Of a stretch of 21,614 bases of DNA, positions 8,113 through 14,536 are shown piece after piece. This DNA comes from an uncultured Mycoplasmatota bacterium (lineage in GTDB: Bacteria > Bacillota_I > Bacilli_A > RF39 > UBA660). The position numbers and the translations under genes were made by a program. A model generated the notes under the pieces. That model ran no database searches. It saw only the letters and a program-made list of their open reading frames with translations, and was not told the DNA's origin. Each line of letters opens with the position of its first letter. The stretch's first letter is position 1. The stretch is from assembly GCA_900551455.1 (NCBI GenBank), contig URVV01000017.1, forward strand, positions 1 through 21,614, given 5' to 3'.

Positions 8113-8880
8113 ATGAAAGAATTAAAAGAAATAGAAAAATCAATTCAAAAAAAATATCGTAAAGAAATATTTTCCAAATTTGTAAGAGCCGTTAAAGAAT
8201 TTAATTTAATCGAAGAAAACGACCGAATTGCTATTTGCATTTCTGGTGGAAAAGATTCCTTTCTTTTAGCTAAATGTATGCAAGAACTCTTAAGACATAA
8301 TAAATTTCACTTTGAATTAAGATTTATTGTTATGGATCCTGGATATACTGAAGAGAAGCTAAATCAAGTAAAAGAGAACGCCCGAATTTTAAATATTCCT
8401 ATCGAAGTATTTGAAACTAACATCTTTGATGTTGTAAAAGATACTGATAGTCCTTGCTTTCTTTGCGCCCGTATGCGAAGAGGATGCCTATACTCCAAAG
8501 CCCAAGAACTAGGATGCAACAAGATAGCTTTAGGTCACCATTTTAACGATGTTATTGAAACACTTCTCCTTAATATGATCTATAACGGAAAATTTTCTGG
8601 AATGTTACCAATTTTAAATAGTGATCATTTTGAAAATATGAAACTAATAAGGCCGCTATATTACATCAAAGAAAAAGATATTCTTACGTGGGTAAAATAT
8701 ACTGAAATGAACTTCATTGACTGTGCCTGTAAAGTAACAAAGAAAAGTTTAGGAAAACGCCGTGAAATAAAAGAACTATCATATCATCTAGTAGATATGT
8801 ATGAATATGCTGATATTAATATCTTAAATTCAATGTTTCACGTAAATCCTAATACCACATTTGTTGATAAAACAAAGTAA
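8113..8880 (+). CDS. ttcA: TtcA-family tRNA thiolation enzyme (PP-loop ATPase)
   Basis: This is a 255-residue PP-loop ATPase of the TtcA/TilS superfamily. The P-loop SGGKDS is at 44-49. PCFLC (C115, C118) and a downstream cysteine (C204 or C206, in IDCAC) match the three cysteines that hold the iron-sulfur cluster in TtcA. GHHFND at 141-146 corresponds to the conserved GHHRDD-type motif, with one changed residue. TtcA makes 2-thiocytidine at tRNA position 32; the exact substrate of this homolog is inferred. It starts three bases after the ClpX-like stop codon, with AGGAAA as ribosome site inside that gene's end, so the two are translationally linked. It is the last gene of the aspS operon and is followed by a long hairpin terminator. 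A TilS assignment is less likely because of the cysteine pattern. Confidence 0.82.
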   Translation: MKELKEIEKSIQKKYRKEIFSKFVRAVKEFNLIEENDRIAICISGGKDSFLLAKCMQELLRHNKFHFELRFIVMDPGYTEEKLNQVKENARILNIPIEVFETNIFDVVKDTDSPCFLCARMRRGCLYSKAQELGCNKIALGHHFNDVIETLLLNMIYNGKFSGMLPILNSDHFENMKLIRPLYYIKEKDILTWVKYTEMNFIDCACKVTKKSLGKRREIKELSYHLVDMYEYADINILNSMFHVNPNTTFVDKTK

Positions 8881-8904
8881 TATTCATAAATAACTGAAAA
8901 AATT

Positions 8905-8960
8905 AAAAAGACTAAATAAAGTATCTTCAATGATAGATATTTCACATTTAGTCTTTTTTT
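8905..8960 (+). terminator. Long hairpin terminator after the aspS operon
   Basis: AAAAAGACTAAAT (8905-8917) pairs perfectly with ATTTAGTCTTTTT (8946-8958), and an inner stem of eight pairs (8919-8926 with 8935-8942) continues it to an eight-base loop. The 3' arm ends in seven T. The bases from 8961 to the ddl promoter hold no gene that I can support. Confidence 0.85.
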
Positions 8961-9042
8961 AATTTCAAAAAACTCTCTTTACATAAAAAATGTTAAGTCT
9001 ATCTATTTACGTAAACCCAAGGTTATAAAAGCCTCATTATAT

Positions 9043-9071
9043 TTGACTACCACTATTTTCTATGATAAACT
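9043..9071 (+). promoter_or_regulatory. Promoter of the ddl-ruvA-HAD-ruvB operon
   Basis: TTGACT (9043-9048), a 17-base spacer and TAAACT (9066-9071), with an extended -10 (TGA before the hexamer). The start of transcription near 9078 leaves a short leader carrying the GAAGGTG ribosome site. The -10 is only moderately good. A perfect palindrome TTTACGTAAA lies upstream at 9006-9015. Confidence 0.6.
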
Positions 9072-9091
9072 TAAGATGAAGGTGATTATAA

Positions 9092-10246
9092 ATGAAATTG
9101 AAAATAGGAGTTATATTCGGAGGAAAAAGTCTAGAACACGAAATGTCAATTTTAACAGCTCTACAAGCGATGGATAATATAGATACAGATAAATATGAAG
9201 TCGTTCCAATCTATATTACCAAAGATCTAGTGTGGTATTCTTCCGGTTGCCTAAGATGTATAGATAGTTTTAATAACTATAACCTAATTGAAAGATATGC
9301 TACAAAAGTAAATCTAATTAACAAAGAAGGTCGTTTTATTCTTCAAACCTCAGGCCTTATTAAAAGAGAATTAGCTGAACTTCATTTAGTTATTCCAATG
9401 GTTCACGGTAACGGTATGGAAGATGGTACCATCCAAGGATATCTTAATTTAGTAGGAATTCCATATGTTTCAAATAATATCTATTCATCAGTTATCTGTC
9501 AAGATAAAGTCTTTACCAAACAACTATTAGAACAAAACAATCTTCCAACAGTTAAATATGTTTGGTTCTTTGATAACGAATATAATAAAAATAAAGAAGA
9601 ACTATTTAAAAAAATAGATAAACTATCTTACCCACTAATAATTAAACCAGCTACCTTAGGATCTTCTATAGGTATTATCACCGTTAAAAGAAAAGAAGAA
9701 TTAGATACTGCTATTAATGAAGTTTTAAAATACGACAGAAAAATAGTAATTGAAGAAAAAATAGAATCTTTAGTCGAATATAATATTTCAATTTTAAAAA
9801 CAAATGACAAACTATACATCTCTGCTATCGAAGAAATAGAAACAAAATTAGAATACCGTGATTATATAGATAAATGTAACTTAGAAAACTACTTAAACGG
9901 AAATATTATCAGAAATGTTCCAGCTAAAATAACTGAAACAATGCAAGAAGAAATTATTGATTATGCCAAAAAAACTATTAATTTCTTAAATAATACGGGA
10001 CTATCAAGAATAGATTTTCTATATGATAAAGAAAAGAAAAAACTATACATAGACGAAATCAACAGTATTCCTTCCGGATTATCTCATCATTTATGGGAAG
10101 AAGTAAATATTTCTTATAAAGAATTATTAAATATTATGATAAATGATACTATCAAGAATGTTAATAAAGACAGTGAAATGATAACTACAATGAATATGGA
10201 TATTTTAAAGGGACTAACTAATAACGATATAAAGGAATTTAAATAA
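9092..10246 (+). CDS. ddl: D-alanine--D-alanine ligase-like ATP-grasp protein (divergent)
   Basis: Ddl joins two D-alanines for the peptidoglycan stem peptide. This 384-residue protein has the N-terminal motif GVIFGGKSLEHEMSI (6-20; usually HEVS), VHGNGMEDGTIQGYL (canonical HGxxGEDGxIQG), the ATP-grasp segment IIKPATLGSSIGI, and a C-terminal metal-binding EINSIPSG (E322, N324). Several active-site segments differ from classical Ddl. The usual ENxxPG ends as PSGLSHHLWE; the REIE-type segment reads SLVEYNIS; and the YDYEAKY-like segment reads YRDYIDKC. It is also longer than common Ddl of about 350 residues. The ligase fold is clear, but the second substrate could differ from D-alanine. It is the first gene of an operon, one base before ruvA. 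An unusual companion for ruvAB, it may simply share the promoter. Confidence 0.85.
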   Translation: MKLKIGVIFGGKSLEHEMSILTALQAMDNIDTDKYEVVPIYITKDLVWYSSGCLRCIDSFNNYNLIERYATKVNLINKEGRFILQTSGLIKRELAELHLVIPMVHGNGMEDGTIQGYLNLVGIPYVSNNIYSSVICQDKVFTKQLLEQNNLPTVKYVWFFDNEYNKNKEELFKKIDKLSYPLIIKPATLGSSIGIITVKRKEELDTAINEVLKYDRKIVIEEKIESLVEYNISILKTNDKLYISAIEEIETKLEYRDYIDKCNLENYLNGNIIRNVPAKITETMQEEIIDYAKKTINFLNNTGLSRIDFLYDKEKKKLYIDEINSIPSGLSHHLWEEVNISYKELLNIMINDTIKNVNKDSEMITTMNMDILKGLTNNDIKEFK

Positions 10247-10247
10247 A

Positions 10248-10805
10248 ATGTATGGTTATATAAAAGGTCTTATTAAAGAAGTAGAATGTAACTATATTAT
10301 TATAGACAATCACGACATTGGTTATTTAATTTATGTCCCTAATCCATATTATTATAAATTAGAAGAAATATACACTATCTATACATATAATCAAGTAAGA
10401 GAAGATGAATTCTCACTATATGGCTTCAAAAACAAAGAAGAACTAGACTTATTTCTAAAATTAATATCCGTTAAAGGACTAGGACCCAAAATGGCTCTTC
10501 CAATGCTAGCCACCGGATCCATTACCGGTATTATTGATGCTATAGATAGAGAAAACATCCTATATTTAAAAAAATTCCCTAAAATAGGTGATAAAGTTGC
10601 AAGACAAATAATTCTAGATCTAAAAGGAAAACTAAATGGTAATCAATTAAGTCTTCTTACAAGCAAACAAAACGACGAACTAACAGATGCTCTTGTAGCT
10701 CTAGGATATAAACAAGCAGATATCAAAAAAGTCATTAAATCTATTAATGAAGAATTACCTATTGAAGAACAAATAAAAGAAGCTTTAAAACTATTATTAA
10801 GATAA
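10248..10805 (+). CDS. ruvA: Holliday junction DNA-binding protein RuvA
   Basis: RuvA binds four-way DNA junctions and loads the RuvB motor for branch migration in recombinational repair. This 185-residue copy is slightly short of the usual 195-205. Domain I (about 1-62, starting MYGYIKGLI) is the OB fold. Domain II has two helix-hairpin-helix motifs, VKGLGPKMALPML near 74-86 and FPKIGDKVARQIILDLKGK near 109-127. The C-terminal RuvB-contacting domain includes LTDALVALGYKQADIKKVI at about 144-162. The start codon is one base after the ddl stop. ruvB is not adjacent: a HAD-family gene lies between. Confidence 0.95.
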   Translation: MYGYIKGLIKEVECNYIIIDNHDIGYLIYVPNPYYYKLEEIYTIYTYNQVREDEFSLYGFKNKEELDLFLKLISVKGLGPKMALPMLATGSITGIIDAIDRENILYLKKFPKIGDKVARQIILDLKGKLNGNQLSLLTSKQNDELTDALVALGYKQADIKKVIKSINEELPIEEQIKEALKLLLR

Positions 10806-10816
10806 GGAGTGATTTA

Positions 10817-11380
10817 ATGAGAATCGGTATAGACATCGATGATACTATTACTAATACCTGGCAATATATGATTCCTACATACGAAAAAGTATTTCATATT
10901 GACAAAAAAATACTTTCTACATCTATTCCTTATTATGGAAGTATCAAAGATAAAGTAAACTTAACCATAGATAAATACCTTGACACAATGCGTAATTACT
11001 ATGACACCTTAGCTCTAAATTTTCCTCTAAAAAAAGATATTAAAGAAGTAATTGATAACCTTCATAAATTAGGTCACACAATAATTTTTATTACTTCAAG
11101 AGGAAAGGCTTATACCGATCCGTTTGAGATAACTAAAAAATATCTAGATAATAACCAAATCTATTATGATAAACTCATAGTAAGAGCTCATTATAAAGAC
11201 GAAGTATGTCTTAAAGAAAAAATAGATCTCTTTATTGACGACAGTATAAAACATTGTACCAAAGTTCAAGCATCCGGTATTGAAGTATTAATGGTTGATG
11301 CCCCATACAATCAAAAGTATAAAGAGTTCCATCACTTTAAAACGTGGAAAGAAATTGAAGAGTATATCAAAAAAAGGTGA
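10817..11380 (+). CDS. HAD-superfamily 5'-nucleotidase-like phosphatase (NT5C type)
   Basis: This is a 187-residue haloacid dehalogenase-fold protein. Motif I is DIDDT (nucleophile D6, acid/base D8), motif II is IFITSR, and motif III/IV is KIDLFIDDS. Its size and motif pattern fit the 5'(3')-deoxyribonucleotidase group (NT5C-like), which dephosphorylates deoxynucleoside monophosphates; the substrate here is not proven. An AAGGAGTGA ribosome site bridges the 11-base gap from ruvA. The stop codon is TGA followed at once by TAA, and the ruvB start lies four bases beyond, so ruvB translation is likely coupled. Its place between ruvA and ruvB suggests a link with nucleotide pools during repair, but that is context only. 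Confidence 0.85.
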   Translation: MRIGIDIDDTITNTWQYMIPTYEKVFHIDKKILSTSIPYYGSIKDKVNLTIDKYLDTMRNYYDTLALNFPLKKDIKEVIDNLHKLGHTIIFITSRGKAYTDPFEITKKYLDNNQIYYDKLIVRAHYKDEVCLKEKIDLFIDDSIKHCTKVQASGIEVLMVDAPYNQKYKEFHHFKTWKEIEEYIKKR

Positions 11381-11384
11381 TAAT

Positions 11385-12380
11385 ATGACAGGAAATAGAG
11401 TATTAACTCAAGAATTATTAGAAGAAGATAGATATGATAATATAAGACCCCAAACTCTCGATGAATATATTGGTCAAAGTGAAGTAAAAGAAAATATTAA
11501 AATATTCATCAAATCAGCACTTATGCGTAAAGAAAGCCTTGATCACGTTCTTTTATATGGCCCACCTGGATTAGGAAAAACCACTTTAGCATACATTATT
11601 GCTAACGAACTAGGAAGTAATATAAAAACTGCCTCAGGCCCATCCATTGAAAAAAGTGGTGATCTAGCAGCTATCCTTTCAACACTAGAACCAAATGATG
11701 TTCTCTTTATTGATGAAATTCATCGTATCCCAAGATTTATCGAAGAAATTCTCTATCCAGCAATGGAAGACTATTACCTAGATATAGTCATTGGCAGTGA
11801 AGGAACTAGCCGTAATATAAAGATTGAATTACCACATTTTACCCTTATCGGAGCAACCACTAGAGCTGGAGACCTTTCTGCTCCTTTAAGAGATCGTTTC
11901 GGTATCATTTCTAAACTAAATTACTATACTGAAGAAGAACTTTTTCAAATAATAAAAAGAACCTCACGAGTCCTAAAAACAGAAATAACTGATGAAGCTG
12001 CCACCGAATTAGCCAAAAGGAGTAGGGGAACCCCCAGAATAGCCAATCGCCTTTTCAAGAGAGTTAGAGATTTTGCTCTTGTTCAAGGAGACGGTCTTAT
12101 TACCAAACATATTCTTGAAGATGCTCTAAAGAAACTAAAAGTAGATAAAATAGGACTAGATGAAACAGACTATAATTTATTATTATCAATTATCGAAAAA
12201 TTTAATGGTGGCCCCGTAGGCATCGAAGCTATTGCCTCATCAATTGGCGAAGAAGTTACCACCATCGAAGATGTCTATGAACCATACCTTCTTCAAAATG
12301 GTTATCTAAAAAGAACCTCACGTGGTCGTATGGTAACAGATAAAGCCTATGAACATTTAGGCATCAAAAAAGAATTGTAA
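11385..12380 (+). CDS. ruvB: Holliday junction branch migration ATPase RuvB
   Basis: RuvB is the hexameric AAA+ motor that drives branch migration with RuvA. The start at 11385 (MTGNRVLTQELLEEDRYDNI) follows AAAGGTGAT; an in-frame ATG at 11295 lies inside the HAD gene and is rejected. This gives 331 residues, the normal length. Walker A is GPPGLGKT (59-66) and Walker B is LFIDEIHR. Sensor 1 is LIGATTRAG and the arginine finger is in PLRDRFG. The C-terminal winged helix ends in RTSRGRMVTDKAYEHLG. All key residues are present. It is the last gene of the ddl-ruvA-HAD-ruvB operon and ends at a terminator shared with the convergent lexA. Confidence 0.98.
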   Translation: MTGNRVLTQELLEEDRYDNIRPQTLDEYIGQSEVKENIKIFIKSALMRKESLDHVLLYGPPGLGKTTLAYIIANELGSNIKTASGPSIEKSGDLAAILSTLEPNDVLFIDEIHRIPRFIEEILYPAMEDYYLDIVIGSEGTSRNIKIELPHFTLIGATTRAGDLSAPLRDRFGIISKLNYYTEEELFQIIKRTSRVLKTEITDEAATELAKRSRGTPRIANRLFKRVRDFALVQGDGLITKHILEDALKKLKVDKIGLDETDYNLLLSIIEKFNGGPVGIEAIASSIGEEVTTIEDVYEPYLLQNGYLKRTSRGRMVTDKAYEHLGIKKEL

Positions 12381-12401
12381 AAACTTATAAAAGATTAACT
12401 A

Positions 12402-12438
12402 AAAAAGATTTCGGTTATTTATTAACCGGAATCTTTTT
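12402..12438. terminator. Bidirectional terminator between ruvB and lexA
   Basis: AAAAAGATTTCGGTT (12402-12416) pairs with AACCGGAATCTTTTT (12424-12438), 15 pairs with one G-U, around a seven-base loop. A and T runs at the two ends serve both strands. The last two bases overlap the lexA stop codon. Confidence 0.92.
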
Positions 12439-13066
12439 AAAATTTTCTATATAATCCAATAGCCTTTCCTAAAATAGTAACATTATCTAAAATAATTGGT
12501 TGCATATAATCATTTTCTGGTTGTAATCTAAAATGACCCTTTTCCTTATAAAACGTTTTTAAAGTAACTTCATTATCATCGTTCATCGCCACTACCATAT
12601 CCCCATTTTTCGCATCATTACATCTCTCAACAATAACTATATCATTTGATAGTATTCCCTTATTAATCATACTCTCTCCATCAACCTTTAAAGTAAATAC
12701 TTCTTTTTTCTTAGGAATCAAATAAGCGGGTAGGGAGAAAAATTCATTAGGAACCTCAATAGCTTCTATTGGAGAACCAGCTGTAACTTTACCAAGTAAA
12801 GGCACATTAACTACATCTTCTCCATGAGATTCATACTCATTAGGAACTAATAACTCTAACGCCTTATTTCCTTCTTTACTTCTTTTTATGTAACCCTTAT
12901 CAACCAAATGATTAATATGTACGTGCACTGTTGCTGGTGAAGATAAATTAATTGCATTACATATCTGTCTTATTGATGGGGGATATTTATTCTCTGCATG
13001 AAATTGTTTAATAAATTCTAAAACTTCTTTTTGCTTTTTAGTTAATCCATCAGTTTTTTGTCTCAT
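12437..13066 (-). CDS. lexA: SOS repressor LexA
   Basis: LexA represses DNA-damage genes and cleaves itself when RecA filaments form. The start at 13066 (MRQKTDGLTKKQKEVLEFI) follows the ribosome site AGAGGAGAG; an in-frame ATG at 13120 lies inside the operator and is rejected. The product is 209 residues. The N-terminal winged helix spans about 1-72, with recognition region SSPATVHVHINHL. The cleavage site is A96-G97 in GKVTAGSP. The catalytic serine is S132 (VDGESM) and the lysine K170 (EVTLK). Compared with B. subtilis LexA (STVHGHLARL), the recognition helix differs at several places, which may explain the altered operators next door. The promoter overlaps a LexA box, so the gene is probably autoregulated. 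It is convergent with ruvB and divergent from a small membrane protein gene. Confidence 0.96.
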   Translation of the reverse strand: MRQKTDGLTKKQKEVLEFIKQFHAENKYPPSIRQICNAINLSSPATVHVHINHLVDKGYIKRSKEGNKALELLVPNEYESHGEDVVNVPLLGKVTAGSPIEAIEVPNEFFSLPAYLIPKKKEVFTLKVDGESMINKGILSNDIVIVERCNDAKNGDMVVAMNDDNEVTLKTFYKEKGHFRLQPENDYMQPIILDNVTILGKAIGLYRKF

Positions 13067-13087
13067 ATAAACTCTCCTCTCACTACC

Positions 13088-13116
13088 ATAATAACATATT
13101 ATTTCTGAAAAGTCAA
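13088..13116 (-). promoter_or_regulatory. lexA promoter
   Basis: On the minus strand, TTGACT (13116-13111), 17 bases and TATTAT (13093-13088). The -35 overlaps the first LexA-box-like site by three bases, a layout typical for autorepression. Confidence 0.78.
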
Positions 13117-13127
13117 ACATTTGTTTA
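13114..13127. promoter_or_regulatory. LexA operator (SOS box) 1, at the lexA promoter
   Basis: CAAACATTTGTTTA is an inverted repeat AAAC-N4-GTTT. It matches the Bacillus SOS box CGAACRNRYGTTYG at 11 of 14 positions and overlaps the lexA -35. Confidence 0.72.
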
Positions 13128-13192
13128 TATACTTTTAAGAAAAAACGTCCATTTACAACTTTAATATACAGTTGACATCAAATTGTAAAATA

Positions 13193-13206
13193 CAAACAAA
13201 TGTTTA
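13193..13206. promoter_or_regulatory. LexA operator (SOS box) 2, central
   Basis: CAAACAAATGTTTA has the same AAAC-N4-GTTT plan as box 1 (its core is the exact reverse complement of box 1's core) and matches the Bacillus consensus at 12 of 14. It lies midway between the two divergent promoters. Confidence 0.72.
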
Positions 13207-13224
13207 AAAAACATCTATTTCTTA

Positions 13225-13253
13225 TTGACACAAACAATCGTATGTAATAAAAT
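13225..13253 (+). promoter_or_regulatory. Promoter of the small membrane protein gene
   Basis: TTGACA (13225-13230), a 17-base spacer and TAAAAT (13248-13253). A third LexA-like site occupies the spacer, so bound LexA would block polymerase here. Confidence 0.82.
13231..13244. promoter_or_regulatory. LexA operator (SOS box) 3, inside the small-gene promoter
   Basis: CAAACAATCGTATG matches the Bacillus SOS consensus at 11 of 14. The left half equals boxes 1 and 2, and the right half is weaker (GTATG). It lies between the -35 and -10 of the downstream gene. Confidence 0.55.
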
Positions 13254-13275
13254 AGTATCAAGAAAGGGTGATAAT

Positions 13276-13416
13276 ATGAAATTTTTAAAAAATAACAAAG
13301 GAGTAATAATATTTTATACAATTCTATTAATTGCCTCACTTGTACTTATAACAGATGTTAAGAAAGATAATCTAAGAGAGGAAAATAAATACGTAATGAC
13401 CAATTTATCCAAATAA
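13276..13416 (+). CDS. Small membrane protein opposite lexA, candidate SOS cell-division inhibitor
   Basis: This is a 46-residue protein. The ATG at 13276 follows an AAAGGGTGAT ribosome site; an earlier in-frame start would fall in the promoter. A basic N terminus (KFLKNNK, 2-8) precedes one transmembrane segment at about 9-27. A short charged tail of about 19 residues follows, probably outside the cell by the positive-inside rule. I recognise no family from sequence. In Bacillus and Staphylococcus the gene divergent from lexA is yneA or sosA, an SOS-induced small membrane protein that halts division. The position, the LexA-like sites in its promoter and the topology fit that role. It is shorter than those proteins and has no LysM domain. 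The divisome role is inferred from context. It ends in a terminator shared with the convergent radical SAM gene. Confidence 0.75.
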   Translation: MKFLKNNKGVIIFYTILLIASLVLITDVKKDNLREENKYVMTNLSK

Positions 13417-13461
13417 AAATACATATTAAAGTTTTATTCCTTGATATGTATTTCTTTTTTT
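13417..13461. terminator. Terminator between the small membrane protein gene and the radical SAM gene
   Basis: AAATACATAT (13417-13426) pairs with ATATGTATTT (13444-13453), followed on the plus strand by C and a run of T. It starts right after the small gene's stop codon and overlaps the 3' end of the minus-strand gene; the minus strand is also T-rich beyond the hairpin, so it may act both ways. Confidence 0.75.
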
Positions 13462-14352
13462 CATTTCCTTATCAATATCATTTAATAATTGACATTTCTT
13501 CGTTAACCAAATAGGTTCTACTAATAAATCCTTATCAGGATCAGAAGTAATTCTATTAATTACTATTTCTTCTCTTAATACTTCTAATTGCTTTATGACA
13601 ATATCTATATATTCCTCTTTACTAAGAATATGGAAATTAGTCTTTTTATATAACTTATCCATTTCCGTATCTTTAATAATATGTAACATATGAATCTTTA
13701 TTCCCTGAATATCTAACTTATTTAAATACTTTGCAGTTTCTATCATCTTATCTTCACTCTCATAAGGTAATCCATTAATAATATGTACAACTACATTAAT
13801 TCCTCGTTCTCTTAACTTCTTAACCATCTCTTCAAACTGTTCTAAAGTATGACATCTATTAATTAATTTAGAAGTTTCCTTATGAATTGTTTGAAGTCCT
13901 AACTCAATAGTTAAAAACGTCTTTTTATTAAGACTACTCAAATAATCTAAACACTCATCACTAATTGCATCACATCTCGTCGCTATATTAAGTCCAATAA
14001 CCGAATCTATCTTCAAAACTTCTTCATACCTTTTCTTAAGATTTTCCACCGTATCATAAGTATTAGTTCTTGCTTGAAAGTAGCCAATATATTTACAAGG
14101 AATATTCTTCTTATTAACAACCTTTTTCATCTCCATAAATTGTTCTGTCAAAGATTTGTTTTTATCTCCACCAAACTCTCCACTACCACTCTTTGAGCAA
14201 TAAATACATCCTCCATATCCTACCTTACCATCTAAATTAGGGCAACTAAAACCTCCATTTAAACTGACCTTAAATACCTTGATTCCAAATTTCTTTTTAT
14301 AAAAATAATTAAGCGTATGATATCTCTTATTATCCAAACTATACTTAAACAT
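13426..14352 (-). CDS. Radical SAM protein, YhcC/YtqA family (TIGR01212)
   Basis: This is a radical S-adenosylmethionine enzyme of the YhcC/YtqA type, whose substrate is unknown to me. The start at 14352 is chosen because GGTGA lies five bases upstream; starts at 14355 and 14388 are also in frame. From 14352 the protein has 308 residues. The iron-sulfur cysteines are C37, C49 and C52, in the family context CPNLDG...GGCIYC-SKSGSGEF. This gives C-x11-C-x2-C rather than the classic C-x3-C-x2-C, which is normal for this family. Further conserved segments are YFQARTNTYD, GLNIATRCDAI, IELGLQT and HIINGLPYES. It is transcribed towards the small membrane protein gene and diverges from the LOG gene. 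Confidence 0.92.
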   Translation of the reverse strand: MFKYSLDNKRYHTLNYFYKKKFGIKVFKVSLNGGFSCPNLDGKVGYGGCIYCSKSGSGEFGGDKNKSLTEQFMEMKKVVNKKNIPCKYIGYFQARTNTYDTVENLKKRYEEVLKIDSVIGLNIATRCDAISDECLDYLSSLNKKTFLTIELGLQTIHKETSKLINRCHTLEQFEEMVKKLRERGINVVVHIINGLPYESEDKMIETAKYLNKLDIQGIKIHMLHIIKDTEMDKLYKKTNFHILSKEEYIDIVIKQLEVLREEIVINRITSDPDKDLLVEPIWLTKKCQLLNDIDKEMKKRNTYQGIKL

Positions 14353-14376
14353 CATCCTCACCACAAACCTAATTCT

Positions 14377-14382
14377 ATCATA
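14377..14382 (-). promoter_or_regulatory. Possible -10 of the radical SAM gene
   Basis: TATGAT on the minus strand sits at the right distance before the GGTGAGG ribosome site. No good -35 is seen at 16-18 bases, so this is weak. The 14383-14463 stretch is AT-rich with nothing else supported. Confidence 0.35.
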
Positions 14383-14463
14383 AACCAACTAAAAAAACAA
14401 ATATCTAAAAAAATTAAATTCTATTTACTAAAAAGTTATTTAAAGTAAAAAATCAATTATCAA

Positions 14464-14492
14464 TTTACAATCTAAAACATAAATAGTATAAT
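14464..14492 (+). promoter_or_regulatory. Promoter of the LOG-family gene
   Basis: TTTACA (14464-14469), 17 bases and TATAAT (14487-14492). Transcription would begin near 14499, ahead of the GAAGGGAAG ribosome site. Confidence 0.8.
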
Positions 14493-14536
14493 GAATTAAG
14501 ATAAAATTAGATATTTTAAAGAAGGGAAGTATATAT

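Noticed and set aside
8989..9027. 12-codon ORF starting ATGTTAAGTCTA
   Set aside because: It has no ribosome site or promoter and is too short to support.
11295..11384. Longer RuvB start inside the HAD gene
   Set aside because: RuvB begins at MTGNRVLTQELLEEDRYDNI elsewhere and AAAGGTGAT precedes the ATG at 11385.
13067..13120. Longer LexA start
   Set aside because: It would place the coding region over the lexA promoter and a LexA box; AGAGGAGAG precedes the ATG at 13066.
13172..13177. TTGACA in the lexA intergenic region as an additional plus-strand promoter
   Set aside because: No acceptable -10 lies 16-18 bases downstream; the TTGACA at 13225 with TAAAAT fits far better.
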